Under the pieces are notes generated by a model, which worked only from the letters and a program-made list of their open reading frames with translations, had not been told where the DNA came from and ran no database searches. A stretch of 64,000 bases of DNA from Microbacterium testaceum (lineage in GTDB: Bacteria; Actinomycetota; Actinomycetes; Actinomycetales; Microbacteriaceae): NCBI RefSeq assembly GCF_006539145.1, contig NZ_BJML01000006.1:124001-188000 (forward strand), read 5' to 3'. Positions 36,470-44,515 of the stretch are shown piece by piece; the stretch's first letter is position 1; every line of letters starts with the position of its first letter. The translations under genes were made by a program, and so were the position numbers.

Positions 36470-36840
36470 GCGGTGAGCTCCTCGTAGGCGGCACGGTCGA
36501 GCAGGTCGGCGGGGAGCTCGCCGTCGACGCGGATCTTGATGAGCCAGCCTCCGTCGAAGGGCTCGGCGTTGACCAGGGAGGGGTCGTCGACGACCGCGTC
36601 GTTCACCTCGACGACGGTGCCGCTCAGGGGCGCGTAGAGCTCGCCGACCGACTTGGTCGACTCGATCTCGCCGCAGACGTCGCCTGCGGTGACCGCGGAG
36701 TCGGCGCCGGGGAGCTCGACGAAGACGACGTCGCCGAGCTTGTCGGCGGCGAAGTCGGTGATGCCGACCGTCGCGATGTCGCCGTCGAGGGCGATCCACT
36801 CGTGCTCGGACGTGTAGCTGAGGGCGGTGAGGTCGGTCAT
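36466..36840 (-). CDS. gcvH: glycine cleavage system H-protein
   Basis: A 124-residue lipoyl-carrier protein. The lipoylation Lys is in [13 protein letters not shown], in the usual beta-hairpin. The N-terminal [20 protein letters not shown] and the C-terminal [11 protein letters not shown] motifs fit the family. It shuttles the aminomethyl group between P- and T-proteins. It overlaps gcvT by 4 nt and gcvP by 4 nt, so the three subunits are translationally coupled. Confidence 0.95.
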
Positions 36841-37961
36841 GCGTTTCTCCGATAGAAGGGAAGGGCGGTGACGGTCGCGGGGATGCGGGTCCCGCGCACG
36901 TCGATAGTCAGTTCGGTTCCGGGTTCGGATGCCGCGGGGGCGACGAAAGCCATCGCGACGGGGTGGCCGAGGGTGGGGCTAAGGGCCCCGCTGGTGATTT
37001 CGCCGACGGTCTCGTCCCCGTGCAGCACGGCGTAGCCGGCGCGACCCGCGCGACGCCCCGCAGAGACGAGACCGACGAGCACGGGGGCGTCGGCGGGGCC
37101 CGAGGACAGCCCGTCTTTCCCGACGAACGCCTCTTTGTCGGCGGCGACGACGCGACCGAGGCCCGCCTGGGCGGGGACGATGTCGCGCGAGAGCTCGTGA
37201 CCGTACAGCGGCATGCCCGCCTCGAGGCGGAGAGTGTCACGCGCAGCGAGGCCACACGGCACGAGACCGTGAGCAGCGCCCGCGGCGAGCGCGGCGTCCC
37301 ACAGCGCGGCGGCCTGCGCGGTGGGGATCATGAGTTCGTATCCGTCTTCGCCGGTGTAGCCGGTGCGGGCGACGAACAGCGGTGCGCCCTCGAACGTCCC
37401 CTCGGTCCAGGCGTAGTAGCCGAGCTCGTCGAGAGCGGTGCCGGTGATCTGCACCCCCGGGGTGGAGCTCAGGATGCCGCGCGCCTCGGGCCCCTGAAGA
37501 GCGATGAGGGCGTAGTCGTCGGTGACGTCGTCGACGAGCGGCGCCTCGGGGAACGTGCGCCGCGCCAGATCGAAGGCCGAGGCCACGGCATCCCGATTAC
37601 CGGCATTGGAGATGACGAGGAAGCTCTGCTCCCCCGTGCGGTAGACGATGACGTCGTCGACGATGCCGCCGCTCTCGGCGAGCACCAGCGAGTACTTCGC
37701 CTTACCGATCTTCATGGTCGACAGTCGCCCGGCGAGCACGTAGTCGAGGAACGCGGGCGCGGCCTCACCCTCGACGCGGAACTCCGCCATGTGCGAGATG
37801 TCGAACAGCCCCGCGGCCGTGCGCACCGCGTGGTGCTCGGCGAGGTCGGAGGTGTAGCGCACGGGCATGTTCCAGCCGCCGAAGTCGGTGAACGAGGCGC
37901 CGAGGGCCTCGTGTCGATCGTTCAGCGGCGACGTGCGCGGTGGAGCGGGGGTTTCGGTCAT
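36837..37961 (-). CDS. gcvT: glycine cleavage system aminomethyltransferase, T-protein
   Basis: A 374-residue tetrahydrofolate-dependent T-protein that releases ammonia and makes 5,10-methylene-THF. Motifs include [25 protein letters not shown], the folate-contact Asp region in [14 protein letters not shown], and the GcvT C-terminal barrel ([18 protein letters not shown]). It is the first gene of the gcv operon and is preceded by a tandem glycine riboswitch. Another enzyme, a YgfZ-like folate protein, could look similar, but the gcvH and gcvP context settles it. Confidence 0.95.
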   Translation of the reverse strand: MTETPAPPRTSPLNDRHEALGASFTDFGGWNMPVRYTSDLAEHHAVRTAAGLFDISHMAEFRVEGEAAPAFLDYVLAGRLSTMKIGKAKYSLVLAESGGIVDDVIVYRTGEQSFLVISNAGNRDAVASAFDLARRTFPEAPLVDDVTDDYALIALQGPEARGILSSTPGVQITGTALDELGYYAWTEGTFEGAPLFVARTGYTGEDGYELMIPTAQAAALWDAALAAGAAHGLVPCGLAARDTLRLEAGMPLYGHELSRDIVPAQAGLGRVVAADKEAFVGKDGLSSGPADAPVLVGLVSAGRRAGRAGYAVLHGDETVGEITSGALSPTLGHPVAMAFVAPAASEPGTELTIDVRGTRIPATVTALPFYRRNA

Positions 37962-38010
37962 GAGTTCTGCCGTTCGCGATGACGGACAGACGTCGGACGA
38001 CGCCTGGAGA

Positions 38011-38208
38011 ACTCCCCCTCTGTCATGGACCTGAGAGTTTCACCCGTGCGGTCGAATCGAGCGCGGGCTTTCACCGTCGGCGGACCCGGGACGGTGCATC
38101 CGGGTCTCTTTCCAGAGTGGCCCGATCGACGCGGTACGCGTACCTGAGAGATTGGCGGGGAGGCTTGCTCCTTCGGTGTCCGGCTGCGTTCGCCGGAGCT
38201 CTCCCGCA
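38011..38208 (-). promoter_or_regulatory. tandem glycine riboswitch upstream of gcvT
   Basis: Read on the minus strand, two glycine aptamers lie in a row. Aptamer I (about 38206-38113) has GGGAGAG, then CCGAAGGAGCAAGC and AATCTCTCAGG. Aptamer II (about 38112-38011) has GACGGTGAAAGCC and GAAACTCTCAGG. These are the conserved cores of the two-aptamer class. The switch sits 50 nt before gcvT, so it should turn the operon on when glycine is high. The gap 37962-38276 is otherwise empty. Confidence 0.93.
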
Positions 38209-38241
38209 TCGATCATGGGGCCGGTGTGGACTTGTGGGGTC

Positions 38242-38247
38242 AGCCTA
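38242..38247 (-). promoter_or_regulatory. -10 element of the gcv operon
   Basis: TAGGCT on the minus strand lies about 35 nt upstream of the riboswitch. It predicts a leader that begins near 38235 and contains the full tandem aptamer. Confidence 0.5.
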
Positions 38248-38276
38248 GCGGAGCTCGGGCGCGGGACGTGCGATGT

Positions 38277-38771
38277 TCAGCCGTTGTCCTGCTTGCGGAG
38301 CTCATCGGCATCGCCGGATGCGCAAAGCGATTCGCCGGCTATGAAGTAGTTGCCAGGTCCTGTGGAGAAGGTAAGCCCCTCGACGGGTCCGCCGCTTCCG
38401 TAAACCACGTATGCGGGACTTTCCACGAGACGCACGTCCATACCTAAAGACCGCCAGTAGTCGGCCACCGCCCGTGCATCTGCTTCGTGATGGCCCTCAG
38501 GGGCCGGAGCACCGTATGTGAACGAGTAGTTCGCTCGCATCCCGGCCCGCGCCCCGCAGTCTCCAACCTCTGGCGCGTGGCTCCGAGACCACCCCGCGAC
38601 ATCGAGCTGGGCCGCACTGGCCTCTATCGTGCTGACGAGTGCGTTTCGCGCTTCGTCTGGACTCATCTCCGCCTCCTTTGACGTGCCGCATGCCGAGACA
38701 ACGAGCAGCACACTCGACAGCAGGAGCGCTAGCGATACTCGCTGCGCGCGCGAGCTATAACCCTCTGCCAT
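38277..38771 (-). CDS. small lipoprotein of unknown function, partner of DUF1023 gene
   Basis: A 164-residue lipoprotein. Basic N-terminal residues, a hydrophobic stretch (about 12-26) and the lipobox VSAC with Cys28 are clear. The mature part has two further features: a Cys in VGDCGARAGMRANYSFTYG and a second Cys near the C-terminus (GESLCASGDADEL), which may pair. It resembles no family I can name. The ATG overlaps the end of the DUF1023 hydrolase gene by 17 nt, so the two are translated together. A surface-bound accessory or immunity-like role is only a guess. Confidence 0.65.
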   Translation of the reverse strand: MAEGYSSRAQRVSLALLLSSVLLVVSACGTSKEAEMSPDEARNALVSTIEASAAQLDVAGWSRSHAPEVGDCGARAGMRANYSFTYGAPAPEGHHEADARAVADYWRSLGMDVRLVESPAYVVYGSGGPVEGLTFSTGPGNYFIAGESLCASGDADELRKQDNG

Positions 38772-40584
38772 GTGTCAATCCTTCGATGAGTGCTTTCTGG
38801 AGGGGCGTTGGGCCGGGCGCAACGTATGGCGAAACCCCGTCGCCTTGTCCCGTCGTCGCGAGCACCACGTTTCTCAGCGACTCGGTGCGCGTATCAAGGT
38901 AACCGTTCCCGCTCGATGTGAGCACGCCGTGATCCGTTACCGGTTCGAGGCCTGCGCCTCCCGCAACACTGAAATCATGAGAGCCGAAACCAGGGCTCAC
39001 CGGGTCCACAGGGTGCAGTGGGGATAGACGTCCCGTCCACGCCCACTGGTCGCCGCCCGCGGGGTCGACGGCCCACACATCTTGCGCCTGCCCCGAGAAG
39101 ACAGCCTCCGCGTGCAGGTCGGTCGCCGAGTCGATCTCTGGCGGGAGCCCGGCTGAACCCAGAGTGACGTACGAGTCCACATGCACGTCGTCACGGGTCA
39201 GCGCGATAGATGAAGTGGTCGTCCCGTAGGAGTGGGCTACCACGTTCACTTGCGCCCCCGGATGCAGAACCTCGAGGGCAGAGAGGTCACGGGCGAGGTT
39301 GTCCGCGCCTCTCTCTGCGAAAGCGGTGCCCATGACGTCGAAACCGCCCTCGATGATGGGCACGGGAGGCGTCTGATATCCCACCCACGCCACCACTGCG
39401 TGTGCTCTCCCCGGATCCATCTGGTCCTGGAGATCGGCGAGGTTTTGGGAGGCGCGCGTCCAGTTCCCCATCCCCTCGGTCGTGGTTCCCATGCCGGGCA
39501 CCGCGTACGTGATGTTGTCCGCGGTGTCGAGATCGCCGATGGATATCGCGGCGAGAGGGGGCGAGTCCCCCGTGAGAGTGATGAGGTGCCGAGGGGCGCC
39601 GCCGGCAGGTGGCGTCAGCGACGACTGGATGTTCTCAAGACCCTCCACCCGAGAACGCGCACGATCGAGCCGCTCGGCATACGCCTCGGCGGCGGCCTGT
39701 CCCCCGACGATCTCGCCGTATGTCGGTGGCTTCTCCGCCTCGGCCAGCGCTGCGCGCGCGTCTGCGAGCTGGTCCTCGAGCCAGATGCGGTTCGCCTCGT
39801 CGCGAGCGGCGTAGGCGACTCCCCCGAGGCTGCCGATGATCGCCGGGGCGGCGTGGATGAGCGCGTTTTTCTGCGCCGCGTCCAGGTGCGCCCACCACGG
39901 TGCGACGGCCGCCGGCTCTGCCCGGGCGAGAATCCCGGCGAGGTTCGGGCGGGCCCGCAGAAGAGCGGCCAGACTCCCGGCGTCCGCGCCGGCGAGAGCG
40001 TCGAGCACCTGGCCGGGATTCGCACAACCCGTCAGGAGAGCCGCCCACTCGTCGGCGCCCAGGCCGGGCACGGCGATGGCGGCGCGAAGCACGGCAGCCG
40101 CCCTTTGCGCGGCATCGCGGAGTGCCGCACGCGCATCCGCGAGGACCACCCTGGCCTCTGCTCGCGGTCCGGAGCCCAGGAACGCTCGTCGGTCCGGCCC
40201 GAGCCAACCGGTGGGCGTGGCGGGTGGCTCTTGGAAAGCCGCAGCGTCGAGCGCGTCGGCTCGGTCCCACAGGTCGACGGCGTCTCCGGCCCTTGCCCGT
40301 GCAGCGTCGATCGCGGCGGCGACGTCTTCGAGTGCCGATCCACCGCGCCGGAAGGCGGCCGCCATGGCGGACCAGCCGGACGCCACAGCCCCGACACGCG
40401 TCCCGTAGGCGTCGGCCGCTTCGCCGGTCCAGTCCGCGACCGCCTGCATCGTCCGGAGCGCTGCCCCGACCTCGTCGGCGTTCTGCTCACGCACCCGCCA
40501 CGCGGAGATCGCCCGATACAGAGCGGCGACATCGCCGGGGATGAGGGCGGATGGGTCTCGCGTATCACCGAGTTCGGCAGTCAC
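38755..40584 (-). CDS. DUF1023 alpha/beta hydrolase with WXG100-like N-terminal domain
   Basis: A 609-residue protein. Residues 1-110 are mostly helical with a WTG turn (residues 52-54) between two helices, as in WXG100-like substrates of type VII secretion. A long Ala-rich helical linker follows (about 110-330). The C-terminal DUF1023 alpha/beta hydrolase has VPGMGTTTEGMGN and the nucleophile elbow VVAHSYGTTTSS, with SHD providing the likely His region. No Sec signal is present. GTG 40584 overlaps the stop of the EspC-like gene (GTGA). Export by an ESX-like machine is inferred; no ESX core gene is in the window. The substrate is unknown. Confidence 0.72.
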   Translation of the reverse strand: MTAELGDTRDPSALIPGDVAALYRAISAWRVREQNADEVGAALRTMQAVADWTGEAADAYGTRVGAVASGWSAMAAAFRRGGSALEDVAAAIDAARARAGDAVDLWDRADALDAAAFQEPPATPTGWLGPDRRAFLGSGPRAEARVVLADARAALRDAAQRAAAVLRAAIAVPGLGADEWAALLTGCANPGQVLDALAGADAGSLAALLRARPNLAGILARAEPAAVAPWWAHLDAAQKNALIHAAPAIIGSLGGVAYAARDEANRIWLEDQLADARAALAEAEKPPTYGEIVGGQAAAEAYAERLDRARSRVEGLENIQSSLTPPAGGAPRHLITLTGDSPPLAAISIGDLDTADNITYAVPGMGTTTEGMGNWTRASQNLADLQDQMDPGRAHAVVAWVGYQTPPVPIIEGGFDVMGTAFAERGADNLARDLSALEVLHPGAQVNVVAHSYGTTTSSIALTRDDVHVDSYVTLGSAGLPPEIDSATDLHAEAVFSGQAQDVWAVDPAGGDQWAWTGRLSPLHPVDPVSPGFGSHDFSVAGGAGLEPVTDHGVLTSSGNGYLDTRTESLRNVVLATTGQGDGVSPYVAPGPTPLQKALIEGLTHGRGL

Positions 40585-40877
40585 TCGATGACCCACCCCT
40601 CGACGGCGCCCAGCGCTCGAACGTCGGCCTGGGCGCTGGCGTCCAGGCTCTCGAACATGTCCGCGACCTCGCGTAGCCCCGCCGCGAGCGCCTGGACACC
40701 GCGGCGACGTTCGGCGGTGCAGTCGTTCATGCACCCGACGAACTCCGCCAGGGCGAGGTTCAGGTCGGGCTGGTCGGCGACGGAGAAGCCCCAGACATCG
40801 GGCTCACCGGGCACGACATCGACCATCTTCGCCGCCACCCGCCGCACCTCATCGACGGATATCGAGATGTCCCCCAT
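40581..40877 (-). CDS. EspC/WXG100-like small helical protein
   Basis: A 98-residue protein predicted to be two helices. It begins MGDISISVDEVRRVAAKM and continues with a helical ALAEFVGCMNDCTAERRRGVQALAAGLREVADMF. The N-terminal VDEVRRVA pattern and size match the EspC/ESX-associated WXG-like group rather than a regulator. Two Cys lie close together (CMNDC). ATG 40877 follows TATGCT by 7 nt, which marks it as leaderless and excludes the upstream in-frame starts. It leads a three-gene coupled unit with the DUF1023 hydrolase and a lipoprotein. Confidence 0.6.
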   Translation of the reverse strand: MGDISISVDEVRRVAAKMVDVVPGEPDVWGFSVADQPDLNLALAEFVGCMNDCTAERRRGVQALAAGLREVADMFESLDASAQADVRALGAVEGWVIE

Positions 40878-40884
40878 GCGCAGG

Positions 40885-40890
40885 AGCATA
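40885..40890 (-). promoter_or_regulatory. -10 element, leaderless promoter of EspC-like operon
   Basis: TATGCT on the minus strand ends 7 nt before ATG 40877. It overlaps an alternative ATG (40889), which cannot be the start if this promoter is used. Confidence 0.55.
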
Positions 40891-41033
40891 GACAGATGAC
40901 GCAGCGACACGGGGCGCCAGAGGGAAATTTCACCCGCCCCACGGCCGACGGCCCTCGTCGCCGGCGGGGCAGAGAGCGCTCGCCGAAGCGGGCGGCGCAT
41001 TGGCCTCCCCACCGCCCGAGGCGCGGAGGCGGC

Positions 41034-42209
41034 TCAGCCGCGCGTGCAGTTCCCGGACGCCACGGGCGCCGACAACGAGCCCATCTGCGCCATCACCGGT
41101 TCCAGCTCAGTCGGGGTCATCGCATAGCCGACGTCGTCGTCGGTGTCGGAGCGGGCGAACACGATACCCGCGACCTGACCCGAGGTGGTCAGCAGCGGAC
41201 CGCCCGAGTTGCCCGGGCGCACGATGCCGGCCAGCGCGTAGATGTCGCGCGGAGCCCGCGAATCGTCGTAGATGTCGGGGACCGGAACCGTGCCCTCCGA
41301 GAGGATCTGCGCGCTCCCCGAGGTGAACGGCCCTCCACCCGGGTAGCCCTGGACGACGGCGGGCGCGCCCACGGCGAGGGTCTGCGCGATCGGCAGAGCC
41401 GCGGCATCCAATTGATCGACCGAGATGACGGCGATGTCGTCGATCGGGTCGAAGTAGACGACGCGGCCTTCGCGGGCCGGACGCCCGGGGAGCTCCACGA
41501 GCGGAGTATCGACCCCCGCGACGACGTGCGCGTTGGTGACGACGCGGTTCTCGGCCACGACGAAGCCCGAGCCGCTCGAAGTGATGCCGCACGCATACGC
41601 GGTGCCCGAGATCCGGGCGACCGACTGCGCGGCCTGGGTGAGAGCGGGGTCGTCGAGGGCGATGCTCGGGGTCGTGGGAACCGGACCGATCTGGATGAGC
41701 TCGCCCAGACGAGGGATGCCGTCGGCGAAGATCGTTCCTCGCAGGTCGGCGAGCGCACCGCGCACGGGAGCGGGCGTGAGGTCGTCGATCGTGCGCACCA
41801 CGGCCGAGGAGCCGAGTGCGGCGGAGACGACGGGGACTCCCACCGGGGTGAGTGAGCCGGCGACGAACGAGATCGTGAGGGCGGCGGCCGCGACGTTGAC
41901 GACCCCGCCGAGGAGGCGCTCGGGGACGCGCAGCTTGATGCGGTCGGCACCACGACGGAAGAAGCCGCCCACGGCACTGCCGAGACCCGAGCCGATCACG
42001 AGGAGCGCGATCCCGGCGCCGATCATGGCGGGTCCGCGCCACGCGAGGTCGGTGACCCACTGACCGACGAACGGCAGCGCCCAGTACGCGGCGACGGCAC
42101 CGAGCGCGAGGCCCGCGAAGAAGCCGACGGTGGCGAGAAAGCCCCGGGACAGACCCACGGCGAGTGCGACCGCCAGAAGGGCGATCAGGGCGATGTCGAC
42201 GATCGGCAT
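41034..42209 (-). CDS. MarP-like membrane serine protease with CvpA-type N-domain
   Basis: A 391-residue protein. Four membrane helices of the colicin V production (CvpA) type fill residues 1-125. A trypsin/HtrA-fold protease follows with catalytic His228 (NAHVVAG), Asp258 (DDIAVIS) and Ser335 (RPGNSGGPL). Cys207 and Cys388 can form the regulatory disulfide known from M. tuberculosis MarP, which protects against acid and oxidative stress. ATG 42209 has AGGAGG 5 nt upstream; the longer frame further upstream was rejected. It is divergent from the NrtR-like gene. Confidence 0.88.
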   Translation of the reverse strand: MPIVDIALIALLAVALAVGLSRGFLATVGFFAGLALGAVAAYWALPFVGQWVTDLAWRGPAMIGAGIALLVIGSGLGSAVGGFFRRGADRIKLRVPERLLGGVVNVAAAALTISFVAGSLTPVGVPVVSAALGSSAVVRTIDDLTPAPVRGALADLRGTIFADGIPRLGELIQIGPVPTTPSIALDDPALTQAAQSVARISGTAYACGITSSGSGFVVAENRVVTNAHVVAGVDTPLVELPGRPAREGRVVYFDPIDDIAVISVDQLDAAALPIAQTLAVGAPAVVQGYPGGGPFTSGSAQILSEGTVPVPDIYDDSRAPRDIYALAGIVRPGNSGGPLLTTSGQVAGIVFARSDTDDDVGYAMTPTELEPVMAQMGSLSAPVASGNCTRG

Positions 42210-42418
42210 CCGACCTCCTGTGTTCGCTTCGAGGCTAGGACGCCCGTCTGAGAGAACCCTTTCGACGCGCGGGCCGAGCCGGCCGCCGCGCATCCGCGGC
42301 GCGCACCGGTTCGAGGCGCGTCCGACGTTCGGGGCGGTGATTTCACGCCCCGCACCGCACGATCCGCCCCGATCCAGACGGGCTCGTCTGGAATTCGCCC
42401 TTCGAGTCGGAATGACAC

Positions 42419-42424
42419 TAAGAT
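42419..42424 (+). promoter_or_regulatory. -10 element of the nad operon
   Basis: TAAGAT lies 13 nt upstream of ATG 42438. With CGGAGAT next to the start, this gene has a short leader and a ribosome-binding site rather than a leaderless start. Autoregulation by the encoded NrtR-like protein through this region is plausible but not shown. Confidence 0.45.
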
Positions 42425-42437
42425 CTGTTCCGGAGAT

Positions 42438-43172
42438 ATGGTCACCATGACAAGAACCCCTCACCCCGAGTCCCGCGATGCCGGCGTGCGCGTCGCGGTG
42501 TCGACCGTGATCTTCAGCGTCCGACGCGACGAACACGACGAGCCCGTCCTGTCGCTCCCCCTGGTCCGCCGCACGCGCGACCCGTTCGATGGACGGTGGG
42601 CCCTGCCCGGCGGCTGGCTCGATGCGACCGAAGAGCTCGACACCGCGGCATCCCGCACCCTCGCCGAGACGACGGGCCTCACCCCCAGCTATCTCGAGCA
42701 GCTCTACGCCTTCGGGGCCGTGGACCGCTCGCCCACGCGCGTGGTGTCGATCGTGTACTGGGCTCTGCTGCGCTCCGACGAGGTCGACGCGCAGGTCGCC
42801 GCCCACGCGCGAGAGGGCGACGCGCCCGAGAACGTGGAGTGGTTCGACGCGAACGATCTCCCGCCGCTGGCGTTCGACCACAACGACATCGTCGAGTACA
42901 CGCTCTGGCGCCTGCGCAACAAGGTCGGCTACAGCCGCATCGCGCACGGGCTGCTCCCCGACGAGTTCACCCTCGCCGATCTGCGCGAGGTGAACGAGAC
43001 GATCCTGGGCAAGCGCCTGGATCCGGCGAACTTCCGCCGCCAGGTCGACACCTCCGACACGCTCATCCCGACCGAGCGCTTCCGCACCGGAAGCCATCGC
43101 CCCGCTCGCCTGTACCGCTACAACCGCGATGTGGAGCTCGCCGACCGCGGCCCGCTCCCGTCCCGTCACTGA
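42438..43172 (+). CDS. NrtR-like transcriptional regulator with degenerate Nudix box
   Basis: A 244-residue protein. The N-terminal Nudix domain (1-145) has a box at 59-81 (GWLDATEELDTAASRTLAET) that keeps Gly59, Glu65, Arg73, Glu77 and Gly80. It has Thr at two positions (74 and 78) where catalytic Nudix enzymes have Glu. The C-terminal winged helix (about 155-230) has FTLADLREVNETILGKRLD and TGSHRPARLYRYN. This architecture matches NrtR, which senses ADP-ribose or NAD and represses NAD genes. It directly precedes nadA-nadB-nadC, so control of that cluster is likely. Hydrolase activity is probably lost. Confidence 0.85.
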   Translation: MVTMTRTPHPESRDAGVRVAVSTVIFSVRRDEHDEPVLSLPLVRRTRDPFDGRWALPGGWLDATEELDTAASRTLAETTGLTPSYLEQLYAFGAVDRSPTRVVSIVYWALLRSDEVDAQVAAHAREGDAPENVEWFDANDLPPLAFDHNDIVEYTLWRLRNKVGYSRIAHGLLPDEFTLADLREVNETILGKRLDPANFRRQVDTSDTLIPTERFRTGSHRPARLYRYNRDVELADRGPLPSRH

Positions 43173-43183
43173 TCGGAACGCCC

Positions 43184-44515
43184 ATGTCCGCCACACCCCT
43201 CACCCTGCAGCCCCGTCCCGCGATCGACCCCAGCGTCGACCACGCAATCCAGGCGATCGTCGCCGGCGCCTCCACCGACGCCACCTGCACCACCGACCTC
43301 GCGGTCGGGCCCTGGGACTTCGACACACGCCCCGGCTACGGCCCCGGCTCATCGATGGGCGACGTCATCCCCACCGGCGCCCCGCGCCAGGGCGAGTTGC
43401 CGCAGCGGTACCGCGACGCCTCCGACGACGACCTCGACGCCCGCATCCGTGCGGCGAAAGAGACGCTGGGCGACCGGGTCGTGGTGCTGGGGCACTTCTA
43501 CCAGCGCGAAGAGGTCGTGCGCCACGCCGACTACGTGGGCGACTCCTTCCAGCTCGCGAACGCCGCGAAGGACCGCCCCGAGGCCGAGGCCATCGTGTTC
43601 TGCGGCGTGCACTTCATGGCCGAGACCGCCGACCTGCTCTCGCACCCCGAGCAGGCCGTGATCCTCCCGAACCTCGCGGCGGGCTGCTCCATGGCCGACA
43701 TGGCCGACATCGACCAGATCGAAGAGTGCTGGGAGCAGCTCGCGGACGTGCTGGGCGATCTCGAGACCCCGGATGCCGAGGGCCTGGTTCCCGTGATCCC
43801 GGTGACCTACATGAATTCCAGCGCCGCCATCAAGGGTTTCGTGGGCCGCCACGGCGGAATCGTCTGCACCTCGTCCAATGCCCGCACGGTGCTCGAGTGG
43901 GCGTTCGCGCGCGGACGCCGGGTGCTCTTCTTCCCCGATCAGCACCTGGGCCGGAACACCGCCAAGGCAATGGGCGTGCCCCTCGAGCAGATGCCGATGT
44001 GGAACCCGAGGAAACCCCTCGGCGGCTCCTCCGACGCCGAGATCGTCGAGAGCCGCGTGATCCTGTGGCACGGATTCTGCTCGGTGCACCGCCGCTTCAC
44101 GGTCGACCAGATCGACAGGGCTCGCGCCGATCACCCCGGCGTCCGCGTGATCGTGCACCCGGAATGCCCGATGGACGTGGTCGATGCCGCCGACGAGGCA
44201 GGCTCGACAGACATCATCCGCAAGGCGATCGCAGCGGCGACCGAGCCGACGACCTTCGCGATCGGCACGGAGATCAACCTCGTGCAGCGCCTCGCCGCCC
44301 AGTACCCCCAGCACGAGATCTTCTGTCTCGACCCCGTCGTCTGCCCGTGCTCGACGATGTATCGAATCCACCCGGGTTACCTCGCGTGGGTGCTCGAGTC
44401 GCTCGTCGACGGCACCGTCGTCAACCGCATCACGGTACCGGCCGATGTCGCCGAGCCCGCCACCGTCGCGCTCGAGCGCATGCTCGCCGCGAAGCCGAAC
44501 GGCGCGGTGAAGTGA
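43184..44515 (+). CDS. nadA: quinolinate synthase
   Basis: A 443-residue enzyme that condenses iminoaspartate and dihydroxyacetone phosphate to quinolinate in de novo NAD synthesis. The 4Fe-4S cluster Cys ligands lie in AAGCSMAD, HGFCSVHRRF and CPCSTMYR. Motifs VVLGHFYQREEVV and FFPDQHLGRNTA are typical. A roughly 90-residue N-terminal extension precedes the usual start, as in other actinobacteria. ATG 43184 follows the regulator by 11 nt. The last base pairs overlap the GTG of nadB. Family identity is certain. Confidence 0.95.
   Translation: MSATPLTLQPRPAIDPSVDHAIQAIVAGASTDATCTTDLAVGPWDFDTRPGYGPGSSMGDVIPTGAPRQGELPQRYRDASDDDLDARIRAAKETLGDRVVVLGHFYQREEVVRHADYVGDSFQLANAAKDRPEAEAIVFCGVHFMAETADLLSHPEQAVILPNLAAGCSMADMADIDQIEECWEQLADVLGDLETPDAEGLVPVIPVTYMNSSAAIKGFVGRHGGIVCTSSNARTVLEWAFARGRRVLFFPDQHLGRNTAKAMGVPLEQMPMWNPRKPLGGSSDAEIVESRVILWHGFCSVHRRFTVDQIDRARADHPGVRVIVHPECPMDVVDAADEAGSTDIIRKAIAAATEPTTFAIGTEINLVQRLAAQYPQHEIFCLDPVVCPCSTMYRIHPGYLAWVLESLVDGTVVNRITVPADVAEPATVALERMLAAKPNGAVK

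Noticed and set aside
36470..36799. Upstream extension of the gcvP frame across gcvH
   Set aside because: The extension is an Arg-rich shadow of gcvH. GcvP begins normally at GTG 36469.
43129..44511. Upstream extension of the nadB frame through nadA
   Set aside because: The extension overlaps the whole of nadA in another phase and is Arg/Pro-rich. The GTG at 44512 gives a full-length NadB.
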